From the NCBI GenBank assembly GCA_050084985.1, contig JBITNC010000001.1, positions 129,084,001 to 129,148,000 on the forward strand: a stretch of DNA of 64,000 bases. Reading direction: 5' to 3'. This DNA is from Nageia nagi (lineage: Eukaryota > Pinophyta). The position numbers and the translations under genes are program-made. The notes under the pieces were generated by a model, which saw only the letters and a list, made by a program, of their open reading frames with translations, did not search any database and was not told the DNA's origin. Below, one piece after another: positions 21,533-34,800 of this stretch; position 1 is the stretch's first letter; the number at the start of each line of letters is the position of its first letter.

Positions 21533-22990
21533 TGAGTTGTAAGAGGAGCTATGTACCATTTGATGACAAGGAGTTGTCACCATTTTATCATGATAGGAGG
21601 GTGGATGTGTCAAATAATGAGGACAAGATTATACCACCATTGATTACTAATGATAGGAGGATGGATGAGGATGAGGTATATATGCATGTAATTAATGTGC
21701 ATATAAATTTTATTAGAAATGTAAGATCTCATTTACATAATGTATAATATTTAATAGTTTCTATTATGGCTAATGTTACAAGAATACAACTTCATTACTT
21801 GTCTAATGAGTGATGACCATCTGAATATGATGAAGAAATTGAGGTAATTAGCATCAAATTCCATCAACATTTTTTATTTGCATTTATGTTTTAATAATTA
21901 GGCCCAAAATAGATAATTCTTATTAAATAATCTTAAGTCAACAAGGGAAATATATAACATAGCCATAAAGTTTTTTCTAGTAGGATGTGATTTCCCAAGC
22001 TATGAACCAATGGTTGATTATGAGATAATAGGATGGAATGATACTATCACTCTTTATTTTAGCGAATTTGTTTTATGTATGTGTTTAATTTGTAAGGATA
22101 GAGAATGGTAATGGAGGGAAGTTCTAGAAATACATTATTATGATATTTATGGCCTACCAAAGATAGAGGGTGCAATACCTCCTACAGTATACAAAAAACC
22201 CTTTAGTCCAATTGAACCTACTAGATGTTTTGAACATCTAAAATAGAATGTTGAACTAAAAACACAACATGCAAACTTATTAGATGAAAATCAATATCCA
22301 ATTAATCTACCTTTTGTAATAATAATACATCAATAACAACTTCAAATATCACTTGCACTTGTATGAATCAAGAGCTAGTGAAGATACCATTTAAGGTTTT
22401 TGATGATTTTATTTTTTTAGCTAATGAATTAAAATTATATATGCATACATATGAACATCAAATATATAGTGCATGGCATGAAAAATATCCTTTTCCAAAA
22501 GCATATGAGCCATTTATTTATTATGCTAAATCATAGATGATCAAACCATTTGAAACTTTATAGGATGATGTTATGGGTTTGCTCATATTGTCACTAGTGA
22601 AATTTTATCTAGATATGATAGGTCCATCATTGATACCATTTTGTAGGCCAACTTACACTTATAAGGAATGGATAAAATTAATGATAATGGAAATATTGCA
22701 AGATACATAAATAGTTCCAAAGGTAGTGGATTTCCAACAAATTATGAATTTCATAAAGTTCCATAGGATAACTTAAATGAATTCATAATTAGAAAAGCAA
22801 AAAATTATGTATGTATTGTTCTTATAGTAAATATTCAACCTGGAGATGATCTATTACTATATTATAAATTTAGAAGACCTATTCCTCCACGTAAGAAACA
22901 TTTGGAATTGGGAGATCAAAATGTAATAATTAAACTAGGATCAAAGCATCAAGATAAAGGAGTTGGTTCTAGTAATAATTAAACATAATT
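21533..22990 (+). pseudogene. Unknown coding-like region upstream of CACTA transposase
   Basis: I do not recognise this protein. Three blocks in the same orientation look coding. The first is 21532-21747 (SPFYHDRRVDV, DRRMDEDEVYMHV). The second is about 21955-22330 (FFLVGCDFPSYEP, YDIYGLPKIEGAIPP, TRCFEHLK). The third is about 22375-22990 (HEKYPFPKAYEPFIYY, DMIGPSLIPFCRPTYTYKEW, and a tail IQPGDDLLLYYKFRRPIPPR). Stops fall at likely Gln positions. A GTAATT...AATTAG stretch at 21843-21900 could be a small intron. It begins exactly where the gypsy LTR ends and lies 450 bp before the TNP2 gene in the same direction. It could be a CACTA accessory gene, but that is inference. Confidence 0.45.
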
Positions 22991-23439
22991 ATTGTAGGAA
23001 GCTATAATGTTCTATGTTACTCTATTGAATTGTTAATACATGTTATTTTATATCTACATAACTATTGGAAGTGTTATTATTGTAAAAGTTATTGATAGTT
23101 ACTTGTTGGATATTGTAAAAAATGACATAATGGATATGTGGCATGTTTTTCTTGGCAAGAATTTATTACACCTTAAAAAATGAGATGCATTTATTCACCT
23201 AATAATACGCAATATTATGATAAACTTGTAACCATACCTTCGAAAATGTGATATTACACTTATGAAAAAATAATATTAATATTTACTTTTATATTATGAT
23301 ATACTTATTAATGATTTTTAATAATTAATTAGTTAAAATGCACATCAACTTGTACCAAATAGTCATGACCATTACTCAAGATCATTTGATCATCCATCAA
23401 TTATACATCAAAAAATAAAAATTGGAGAAAGATGAAGTG
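22991..23439. other. Spacer, no feature seen
   Basis: AT-rich gap between the unknown coding-like region and the first recognisable part of the CACTA transposase. It could hold an intron or promoter, but nothing specific is visible. Confidence 0.4.
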
Positions 23440-26349
23440 ACCATGTGAAGTATTAAGTGGTGAGGATTATACATGTTCCTTGATAGACCCAAATCCAACA
23501 GCTCCTATTCTTGTAGTCATTGATCTACATAAAGATGATGATGATAATAAAAAATAGAATATCTTAATGATCATCAAGAATAAAGTGCATTAAATGATTT
23601 AATTAAGTCAATATCCTATCCAGATGATGCTCATCATACCTATAATGATGATGTTTTTGAAAAAGATAACTTGTATAGTGCTTCCAAAACTCTTCTATAT
23701 AAAGGATCACATTTAACCATATTATTTACAACCTTAGTTTTGATGAATTTAAAATCCAAATATGGATGGTCAAATACAAGTTTCATTGATCTTCTTGAGT
23801 ATTTATTATTTTATTTTCCATTAACATTCTAATTATTAGATTTTTTTATATCTAATATATAAAGGATAATGACATATAATATATTTTATTATTTAACACA
23901 ATAATTTTATTTCTATTTATGGTATTATAGGTTACTAAAAGAGAAGGTTCTTCCAAATGATAATGTCCTCCCTCCTTCATCTAGAAAGGCAAGTGAAATT
24001 TTGAAGGATTTAGGTGTAGAGTTTCATTTATACCATGCTTGTATTTTTGATTGCATATTGTACAGAGGAGCATGTGCACTTTGAATACATGTCCAAAGTG
24101 TGGTGCAAATAGATATTGAAAAGGAACAAAAGGGAAAACTATTCCTCAAAATATTGTTCTCCATATGCCAATCATTTCTAAATTGATTCAAATATTTTGA
24201 TGTAAGTCACTTACATAGTATATGGATTGGCATGTGCAAAACATAGAAGTGAAGATGATGTACTATGCATTCCTATAGATAGTAGAGCAATAAGACATAT
24301 AGATGATACATGGCCAGATAAATTTCAGCATGAACCTAGGAGTATCATATTAGGTTTAGCAATTAATAGTATCAATCCATTTTCTATATAATCATCTAAG
24401 TATTCATTATGGCCTATTGTTATAATCAACTATAACCTAACTTCATCATTTTCAATTTAAAAAAAAGAACATTTTATGTTAACTCTTATAGTTCCTAGAA
24501 AATATTAGGTAAAAAATATGGATGTCTACCTTGACCATTAATTGATGAATTGATGACATCATGGAATGAAATTCATAGCATGATTGATATAAGTAGACCT
24601 ATCCAACAAAGTTCATTCACACTATATGGGATACTATATTGGACTATACATGACTTTTTAGGACTTATTGTTTGTTCAAGTATATGTATTATGTACAACC
24701 TTTATTACATCTACATTGTATATCAAATCAATCTTATTATAAATATTTTATTTTTCCTTACTTGATGATAATGTATAACCAAGTAATTTTTTTTACAATC
24801 CTTCAAATAAAAGGTAATTATGCTTGCCCACATTGTGTAGAAAATATCACAAGCTATTCAAGTTCCATGAGGAATATGGAATACCTTTGGAATAAAACAT
24901 ATTTTCCAATGTATCATGAATTTTGTGGGTGTAAGTCATCATAGTTTATTGGTGAGTTTTATTACACCTATACTCATAATTATGCAATTTCTATGGATTG
25001 ATGGGAAAAGTACTAGAAAAGTGAAGACATATTTTGGGAAATATTTGATAAGTAACAATGGCATAAAGACCCAAATGATTTTATTGTTGGCAAAGATGAC
25101 TTACCCATACATGAATTTTAACAAAATATATCATTATGTTTAGTTATTATAGAAAATACATTTATATTATTTTGATTTCATTACTTTACTAATAAAATCA
25201 TTGACTTTATACATACTTTTAGGCATGAAAAGACTACCAATATTTTATAAACTTCCATACTAGAAGCACTTGTTAGTGGCACATTTAATGGATCCTATAC
25301 ACATTGTAAAGAATGTTGCATCTTCTTCATATCAGTATAGAACAACTACAAAATATAATATTGTTAATGTAAGAAATGAATTAAGAGATGTTAACAAAAA
25401 TCATATTTTATAGATATCAAATAGAATGAAAAAAACACCTATTCACTTACCATGGATCATGTCTAAAGAAGAAGTGAACATAGTACAAAATATTATTAAA
25501 ACCATTAGAATACCAACTCAGTATGGATTATCTCTAATAAAAGCATTCATTACTAATGGTTGGTTAACATGATTAAAATATCATGATTACCATAACTTAT
25601 TGAAGGTATTCTCATATTATATGTCTATAGAAATCCTTTTTTTGGTATTAATATATATTTTTTTCTAAATATAATGATCAATACTACTTGCACAATACAT
25701 AAATTTATGTACAATATCTTTTTCCACTTAGAATTTTTGGATGTATGAATTTACCTCTAAATATAAAAAAGTCTATTAGTCAACTATCAATATTTCTAAG
25801 GTATGTCATGTTATGGTACTGCTCAATGAAAAAATAACATGTATTTAATTATTGTTATTTTCTAATTTTTCTATCAATTTTGATATTTGATGATATTATA
25901 TTTTTATCAATAGGTGGATAGCTAGAAAAGAGATACATGTGAGTGAAATAGCTATATGGTGTTGATAAATTGTTAAAATTGTTTGTACCTTTAAAAAGGA
26001 AATGACTGTTTGTTTTATGGATATACAAGTGTATGTATTGATACACCTAGTATATGATATAGAAATAACAAGTGTTATAAGTGCTAGAAGCATGTTTTTT
26101 GTGGAGATATTTTTAAAAGTATTAAAAGCATTTGTTGGATAAAAATCATGATCAAAAGGATCAATGGATGATGGATACATTGTACAAGAATATTTTATTA
26201 CACATCTAAGTGTATTACCCAAATCCATCCTTCTACCCCAAATATGTGGTAAGTAGATAAAGATAGAAAAATTTGAAGGAGAGATTTTGGAATATAATGG
26301 AACAAATTATACTCTTAAAGGTACTAACAATATTAAATATATTACTAAT

Positions 26350-26381
<32 letters not shown>

Positions 26382-27330
26382 ATGCATTTTGGATTTAATT
26401 TAATCATAGTTAGTAATGGGTGTATAATATGTTATTGTAATTTTATAGATTATTAGGAGATTGAATCTATAAACTAGTTTGTCATGATGAATATGGAATG
26501 TTGCAAGGAGTGCATTAATTGTACAAAAGTAAAAGAAGTAGACTTGTAGAAGAATGTGCCTTATTTTATAAATAAAATCATAGGGGTACACCTCTACCTA
26601 CATATCTAAGAGACAAAAATTGTCCAAAAAAGTATCTAAGGTCATGGTTAAGGGAAGCAATTGATGAGAAAGAAAGATAATAAGATGAAAATATAAATAA
26701 ATATGTATAAAATATAACCATTAGATGTAATCAAAATTTAATTATTATTAATATAATTATATGTATTTATTTTTTGATGTTTTTATAAGAGCATGATAGT
26801 TTATATAAAAATAATGATTTCACTAATAATTTTTTTTATGTAAATATTTGTAAGCATTATATTTCTCTTCAATGTGGGCATATGGTAATCACTTTAGATT
26901 TAAAAAGATTGATTAGAATATAGTGGCATTTGACTATGGAGTGATGGTTGATGTTCACTAACCAAGTAATGAAAGTACAGGAGATAAAAACTTGATACAA
27001 GGAACATTAAAATATGTTAGAAAAATTCAACAAATTATTCAGTTGGATTATAGGTAATTTCAATATGTAGTATTTAGATGTAAATGGTTTGATACACTTG
27101 ATAGAAGAACAATCTTACATGATGACAATAGTGAATACTTTATAATCAAATCCACAAAATATTTAGTTGAAGATAAAGAGCCTTATGTTTTACTATAATA
27201 TTGTAGTCAAGTATTTTTCTATCTAGATGTGGAGAATGAGACAATGCAATTTGTAATTAATATTGATCCTAGAGGAAAACACATTGTATCTTCTATTGAT
27301 GAAGATGATATAAATGATAGTTAAATGATT
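23440..27330 (+). pseudogene. CACTA (En/Spm) TNP2 transposase, decayed
   Basis: TNP2 cuts and pastes CACTA transposons. The N-terminal part reads LYKGSHLTILFTTLVLMNLK and KYGWSNTSFIDLLEYL (23680-23815), then after a probable intron (about 23832-23929) KVLPNDNVLPPS, KDLGVEF and a zinc-ribbon-like C-x3-C...C-P-K-C-G (24035-24105). The transposase core follows: 'INSINPFSIQSSKYSLWP' (Gln as TAA), NMDVYLDPLIDELMTSW, LYWTIHDF (24365-24655). Later blocks are GNYACPHC (24812), HIVKNV, and PWIMSKEEVNIV with LKYHDYHNLLK (25450-25605). A DUF4218-like block (LSIFLRYV, LKAFVG, KGSMDDGYIVQEYF) spans 25735-26260. A DUF4216-like block (VFRCKWFDTLD, EPYVLLQYCSQVFFYLD) spans 26990-27330. Order and spacing fit the family. 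It has many stops and frameshifts and is certainly inactive. Confidence 0.85.
26355..26380. repeat. (AT)13 microsatellite
   Basis: A run of AT dinucleotides in the spacer between the DUF4218-like and DUF4216-like parts of the CACTA transposase, probably intronic. Confidence 0.9.
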
Positions 27331-28774
27331 CATAAGTGTTTTATATTTTATGAACTAGACAACCTTCTTTTTCAAGTTTATGAATAAATTTGATTAAAAA
27401 TAAATTTAAAAATAGAAATATAATTCAATTATAAAAATTTTATATATTTGAAATCTACACTCACTTATTTGTAATGGCAGTGTGTTATGTGACGGTGTTA
27501 GGAGAATTATATAACATTGTGATGTCATTTTAAGCTTTGGAGATTCAAACTTTAAATACATACTTTATTTTATCTATTAATTCAAAATGATAAGTATCAT
27601 TAAGATGACATTGATTGTTAATAACAAAATGCTTAATTCCAACCATTCATAAGCCTAGGCCTAATGATGGTGTCATGGTATACAAATTTTTTCCCCTACT
27701 TAACATATGAATTAAAAAAAGATTTAATGAAATTGATCTCTCAATTTTCATTTTCTAAAGGTCAATTTCAATCAAATGAAAATACCCACAAGAAATACAA
27801 ATAAATATCCATTTTAAGATTTCATCATCACTTCAATTCTCTCTATTAATGTTGGTGGGTATTACTATGAGTATATCTGGGAGCCACCTATGTAGAAAAA
27901 GGAGCTTGATGGTGAATAATTCTCTTAATTACATAGGAATATTGAATCTCTATGCATAAGAATTTACTCCATTTTTTCACAAGCCTCAGATGCCCATTCC
28001 CATTTTCATGCCCATCTACGCATCTTCGTTATATCCTTACCTTTCATATTATTTTCCATCGTCAATGCTCTACAATCTACCCATTAACATTTTCACACAA
28101 CTAAATACAATACCAATTACATACAATATATGTATGAATTATATTCCTCTAATATTGCCACCAATTCCACCTCCTATTCCTTTGTTCTATTTAATCCAAT
28201 GAGTTTTTGTCTAATATCATTGCCTTCTCTTGTTTAGGGGTACATGATATAGGGTTTAAGGTATAGAGTATATAATATTTAGGGTAATATACAATTATGA
28301 AATTAAAAAAGCCCTAAAATCAAGTAGTGAAAAGGGGCACTCTCACAAAATCCCAATAATTGATGTACTTTGATGGAATTCCATATCTAAACTTACAAAG
28401 TCCTTCATTAATTTTTAAGTAAAAGGAAATTACTCACTGTATGGGGATGGATTAACATCATGGCCTTAATGTCTCTCTAACTTTAGTTATTCATCATCCA
28501 AATAGATTAATTGAATGCCTATAAGGCCCTAATGATCTAATATTCTTTGAAAAGTGTGAAGAAATCTCCTACAAACCAAAATCACCCACAAACCTTTAGA
28601 CTTAAAATCTCAATTTAAACATAAGAAAAAGGTTAAACCTATGGATTTACTCACCAAATATGTGAAGCTTTTAGACATGATATACCCCCTTCTCTTTTCT
28701 CTTTTCTCCTACTTAGGGATCTCAAACTTCAAATTTTTAAGATTTACAATCGATTTTGTTGGTTTTAGGATGTT
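27331..28774 (+). other. CACTA 3' region, unassigned
   Basis: Non-conserved DNA between the transposase end and the subterminal repeats. One open stretch (27990-28202) is Pro/Tyr/Ile-rich (PIPIFMPIYASS, LPPIPPPIPLF) and extends upstream as FHKPQ. I do not recognise it. It may be the end of a second CACTA protein or chance. Confidence 0.35.
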
Positions 28775-29021
28775 TAAAGTTGATATTATGTCATCTATAA
28801 CATCAAAAAATTACAAATTAATATCATATATATTATCCATAATAATGTTATGAAATTTGAAACTAACATCATAAATATTGTTAACATTAATAGCAAGAAC
28901 TACGTCATAAAAATAAATAAAAAATAATGAAAATCAAACCTCTGATGAAAATAACATCAGAAGTTAAAATAAAAAAATCTTTGATGTTATGCCTAATTTT
29001 TTATGCCTAATTCTTGTAATG
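28775..29021 (+). mobile_element. CACTA right end: subterminal repeats and terminus
   Basis: The last bases, 29011-29021, read TTCTTGTAATG. The family terminus is TTCTTGTAGTG (reverse complement CACTACAAGAA), so this end differs by one G-to-A change. Just inside, TTATGCCTAA occurs twice (28987-29011). The words GATGTTAT, ATAACATC, GTTATG and GTCATAA recur in both orientations through 28775-28990, including an inverted pair CTGATG/CATCAG. Such arrays bind transposase in CACTA elements. The left terminus is not found; the element is cut off at the gypsy LTR at 21532. Confidence 0.7.
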
Positions 29022-30618
29022 ATTGGTCATTTGGATATAAATTTTTTATATTAAGTTTTTTATATATTGATGTAGATTTTACACTGTCTATGGATAACCA
29101 TACCAAGAATTAGACCATTTATGATTATTTTTAAATGCTAATGAAATTAAGACTTATTGAAGTTGTGGGAAATAATATGTTGAAATCCTTTACATTCAAG
29201 TGTCCTTAACTCTTAATTTTTCTTTTGCAATTATGTAAATTATAGTTATTTAAAGAAAAATAATGTTGAAATGACTATTTGGATGGAAAGGATATGTTCT
29301 ACATAAATGTCCAATATCTACATCCTAAAACTATTGATGTTTGGGATACTTATAATGATATTGGGAACTTCAAATGAATTATATGCATATGAACCAATTT
29401 CAATATTTTGTGGCCAATTTTGGATTAAATAATTTCATCATAGGAATTCAAATATCACTTGCATGTGATTTTGGATTAAACTATTTTGTTGTAGGAATTC
29501 AAAAATTGCTCACATGTGATTTATGTACCCTTCCATAGTACAATGTTTGGTTGCAAATATTCAATATAATACCATTTGAAATATTGATATAATATTTTCA
29601 ACAAATCATGAGATTTAAATACTCAAATAAATGTGTCAAGTGTAGATGTTTTGATGTTCTTATTTTTGAATATTTTGGGCATATTATGATAGACTTTGCA
29701 TAAAAGTGTTAATAATAAGTACATTGTAAAACCAAGTAATTATATTTGCATTATACATATGTCCTAAGAAATGCTTAAGTGGTTTAGTTTGTAATGATTG
29801 AAGCATTAGTACATGAGAGAATACAATGCCTTATAATTAATGCATGAAAATATAGTTAGTATTTGAATGTTTATAAAAAAATCAATATTTTAATGACCAT
29901 GAGAATATAATTAATTACACATACAAATGTGATCAATTTAGAACATGTAAAATCTCATTATTTGTTCTTCAACTACTACTTTGCATCTCTAGAAATGGAT
30001 CTCATTACAAGATAAGTTTATGCAAAAAAAAAGAATTTTATCTAATAGAACCCTTGAATTTGGTCTAGAATTTGAATTGTTTATAGAACAAAAGTTAAAA
30101 CAGCATAACTTAAAATAAATAAGGATTTTCCTATAATCTTTTCTTACACATATAACTTGAAGTTTTATAGCCAAAACTAATAACTTAAATAAATAAGTAT
30201 TTTCATGCATATAAGTTGAAGTTTTATAGTCAAAACTAATAAATAATATTCATGACATTCAACAATGTAGCAATAACATAATGAATGTTAGATACAAAAC
30301 AATATAGCTTTAAATATTATTTAGTATTTAATGGAGTCATCAATAATACATCAAATATGGAATCAATATATTGAAGAGTAAAACATAACTCTATATACAA
30401 TGTTGAATGAATCCAAATCAATAAATATACAAAATGAATGAACACAATCCTATATTTACTCATAACATGAATTTCAATAGTCACATGTAGGTACAGATGC
30501 TTACAGGATGAAAACACTTTAGTTATATAGGCATGAAATTTATCTATATATGCACATACTTTTACATAATATACACTAAGGGAATACATAATAAATTATA
30601 GGGAAAGTACAATAGAGT
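29022..30618. other. Intergenic, no gene seen
   Basis: AT-rich sequence after the CACTA right end. The only structure noticed is the 51-bp tandem pair at 29417-29518. Confidence 0.5.
29417..29518. repeat. 51-bp tandem pair
   Basis: Two copies begin ATTTTGGATTAAA at 29417 and 29468, and both run through AGGAATTCAAA to CATGTG. A related single copy lies near 47529-47590 (GGAATTCAAATATCAC, GCATGTGATTT), so this is a dispersed family. Confidence 0.75.
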
Positions 30619-31853
30619 TGATCTTAAGTGATCATTCTATGAAATGTCCATCTTTACATCCATTATTTCTACCAATTTACATTCATTTTACTTTACCATT
30701 TCATACTTTATCTATAATTTTATGAAAATTTTAATATTTATTATGTATAGTTGGAATGATTGATTAATTGATGAATATTATGGAAAATATAAGAAATTAG
30801 AACATAATCTTGATGTATTTGATGAATATTATGCTCATCAATATTTTTTATGAAGATAAGAAGTGGTAGATAGTTCCTTGCAACAACTTGCAACAATACA
30901 TAACTAGTTAATTGAAGGCCCTTATAGTCTCTTGCAACCACATGAAGAATTTTTCTTGCAACCACATGAAGAATTTTTCTTGCAACCACCTACAACATGC
31001 AAATCTACCTAGTAAGTTATTCATTCCCAACTAAGTCCTTACAACCCTAACCATAGAAAAGTGATAAATCATGTTTTTGTGAATGATAGAAAAAGATTTT
31101 ACACTAAAACAAGTGTTCCAATCATGTATCAACTAATAAAAGTGTAGTATAGAAAAATTTATAATGGTTGAAAAAATCAGTTTGTGTAGATTTGATTAGA
31201 ATGCAATAACTTAGTATAACAATTGCACAAGTGGTCAATTTTAGTTTTTATCAATCAAGGATAAATCAAATAATTTCTAGATGAGTAACATGATAATTTG
31301 GAGGTATCCTAACTCATTACACATCAAACCAAATTGGTTGCATTATTTCAAATGTAGAGAAATAAGTTATTGCATAAAGATTCCTTCCCCTATCTAAATA
31401 AGCCCTATAATACTAAGGACAAGAAGAGGAAGATTTGTGGGAAAAAAATATATTCATGTACATAAAAATATTATTATTTTGAATAAAAATCTATGTTTAA
31501 CTTTTCTTTAAATTATGTTTTCAATCTAAATACATGGCTAAGATATGGATCCACCTGAACCCTTATTTTAGATTGAAACATTTTCCATTCCCTTATTTTT
31601 TAATTTTATTTACATTTTTATTTGCTACTTTTCTTTTCAACTATTTTATTTTTGCATGTCTATTATCAGATTCAATTATTTTATTAACATTATTTTTTTC
31701 CTATAATTTTAATTTCAATTAATGTGATTTCCCTTCCAAGAAAGTTCTAATTTCAAATATATCAACATAGAATGGAGTAGGGTTTTACTACATATAGTTA
31801 TAGGAAACCTTTCCTAAGATTTACAATATTAAATGAAATTTAAAAAGTAATCA
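30619..31853 (+). mobile_element. LTR-like direct repeat, left copy
   Basis: It pairs with 35975-37734. Shared blocks include CATTTCATACTTTATCTATA near the start, GAAGATAAGAAGTGGTAGA, AATTGAAGGCCCTTATAG and, near the end, CAACATAGAATGGAGTAGGG. Both copies start TGAT and end ATCA or a near match, so the TG...CA form holds. This copy is about 0.5 kb shorter, lacking most of what lies at about 36400-36960 in the right copy. No matching target-site duplication was found. Confidence 0.7.
30931..30990. repeat. 24-bp tandem repeat inside the left LTR
   Basis: The unit CTTGCAACCACATGAAGAATTTTT occurs twice exactly (30931-30954 and 30955-30978; written here as a single 24-bp unit made of CTTGCAACCACA plus TGAAGAATTTTT), followed by a partial third. 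The right LTR has a single degenerate copy, so the expansion came after the two LTRs separated. Confidence 0.9.
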
Positions 31854-34800
31854 TTTGTAGCATCATTTTCAAGGAACCAAAGTGTTGTTAAAACCATTTT
31901 TGATATATTACTTAACAAAAATCTTGTTCAAGCCATTTGTGAATGGCTTGCATATCCAATAATACCTCTCTTAGGTGATTTTTCCAAAGATGAATTTAAC
32001 CTATTACCTAGTAGGAGTCCTATCGAATCCATTTGGGAATGGCCTACATATACAACTATACCTCTTCTAGGTGATTCTTCCAAACCTAATCATCATCCTA
32101 TAGTAAGTTTACGATTCTATTTGAAGAAAAAAAAAGAGAACCACGAAAAAACCACCCCAAGTTCGTATACATGAAAAAAGAGGGATAAGACTATCAATTG
32201 GAAAATAATGGAATTTAATGAAGTAGTTTTGAATTATACACATAGTCTCTTGAAGGAGATTCTATAGATTGCTTGTAGTCTAAATAGAAGAACTGATGGT
32301 TGAATTGATAAGAAAAGACCTTCATATTGCACAACAAGATCTTCACATCACACAACAAGATCTTCAAATTGCTCAATCAAAATCAAAAGAGATATCAAAT
32401 AGTGGTCATTCACCAAAAAGAGTAGTGTGATTTTTATTTTGATCAAATCCAACAATCTATCTTTATAATTATTTTATTTGTTCTAATTGAAGTGCTACCA
32501 TCCAATACCTTAGAACTTGATACCACAATGCCATTGCAATCAATTTTCTCCTTGATCTAACCATTGATAGAGCCAATTCTTAAGGAGACACTACACTTTC
32601 CATCAAGTGTTATTATGAGTAGGATACCTCTTATGAGGTAGTAGCCTAAGAAAATGTATAAAGCAACAATAGTCCACTAAGCATGGGCATGCAAAGCTTA
32701 AGTAGAGGTATGGATTTACAAGCTATAAAAATTTAAAAATATCATTTTACTATTGTAAGAAGGTTCATAAAGGCTTAAATAAATACATAAGTATCATTTG
32801 TGTAACAATAAAAAAAAAAATTAAAAAAAAAAGTGACTACAATAGTTGGTAGTCATGAGATTAAAAACTAGCATTAATGGAAACCTTATGGGTGAAAACC
32901 AACTTCAATATACATAACATTTCACATGAGGTAGTAACTACAACATCTTATCAAGTGTAAGGAAAAAAAATTGGATTCATCACAAGGCTATAACTATTAT
33001 TTCCCAATTCTTCCTAGCTATTAAAAAGTATTATGATGCTATTTTGTAGGACCTATATATTTTGAATCGTGCATCCAAATTCCATGAAATTTAAATTGTG
33101 TTCTCTCCACTATATTTATATCTATAGTTTAAATTTTAGCCTCTAAATCCTTTGAAGTTGTTTCCAATTATCTCCTAAAGTAGATTACCATATAATTTTT
33201 TTGTATAAATCCTAGATATCAAAAGTGAGAAATTATCATTTTTCAAAGACCATATTGTTTACATTATTTTATCATGTACCTCAAAATTTATAGAATGTGT
33301 TCATGGTGATAGAAAGAACCAATGATTTAAATTTGAGATCATAATTCTTTCTAACTTGTTCTTGGATAGTTCTCTAATGTGGATTTTAATGATGATTTAC
33401 ACATCAATAATAAGGTAATTTTTTTGTATGGAGGTTATAAAAAAGTACATTATTATGGTTTAAACAATGGAAATAAATTCTTGATAAAATATTATGGTTG
33501 TGAAAGAATTGATAACATGAACTCAAAACATGGATGCATAAGATACACATGGATTGTTTGATGCAGTTTCATGAATAACATAACACAATAGATAAAGTGT
33601 AGATCTTGTGCATTATTTGATAGTTAAATTTGTAGTAATTATTAAAAATGATTCAACATACAATATGAAAGAAAGGTTGAGAAGAATGGTTTATTCTACA
33701 CAACTATTGTGATTTCAATATTTGATTATTATAGTAATTCCATGGCTTACTTTTCTTTCTTATAAAGTTCAAATTTTGATAAATGTAAATCTTATAGTCC
33801 ATACATTGATGGTTTACTACTATGAGAATAAACTATATGATTATACAAGTATTTTATACTTTTTTTTCAATGGTTATATTATATGGCCCAACCATGTGGT
33901 TATTTCTATGACTATCTTGGGTCTAGTTTTGGATAATAACATTGGGCTTAAGGAAGTCGAGTTTCACATGTTTGTATGTTGTGAAATTTTAAATATTAAA
34001 ATGCTTCCTTATTAATATCTCAACTATTATAAGCCTTTTATATGTATTGAGAAGAGCTTTGATCGCATACAAAGCTCATTAAATAATAAATCATGGAGAA
34101 GAATGTTCAAGACTAGAATAGTCTTAGTGTATTTAATGTTGAGTGTTGTAGCAATACATAGCTATGGTAGATGTATAAGGATGTTTTACTGAAATCTAAA
34201 CTACATGTGTTTCTCTAAAGGAAAGAATCATAAGTTGAAATAGTGTTAGATCACAAAAAATAACACATATGAAACACTAAATAAGAGGTATGGATATTCA
34301 ATAAAATTTTAACAACAAGAAGTTTGTTTCAATATAACATGATGTTGATTTCTAAGTTCCAATAGTCTACCAAAAAAGAAAAAGAAAAATAAAATGGAGA
34401 ACCTATTTTACAATAGAGGACATAAAGGCAGTTACATCAACTATGCCTTAATGAAGGAAGTGTTTTGTTGTCTTGATAAAGGCCAAAAGGGAGTTTCTCT
34501 TCATGATTGTATACACCAGATCATAATTGTATGCAATAATGGTGATGCATATGTAATTCTTAAAAATGAGTATAGCTTATGTGTATGAAATGTTCTATAA
34601 TGATAATAGCATGTCTATGCTGAGTTGCTCACACTCAAAGCATATACAATGCTTTATAATGATGCTAACACACAATAAGTGCTTTTTCTTATTCTCTTGA
34701 TTGTAATATAGAGCACTTATTATTTTTTCCTAATGTCAATTTTGGAAAATATATGGAGATACAAATTAGATCATAATTTATCTCTTAAAGATCTCATGTT

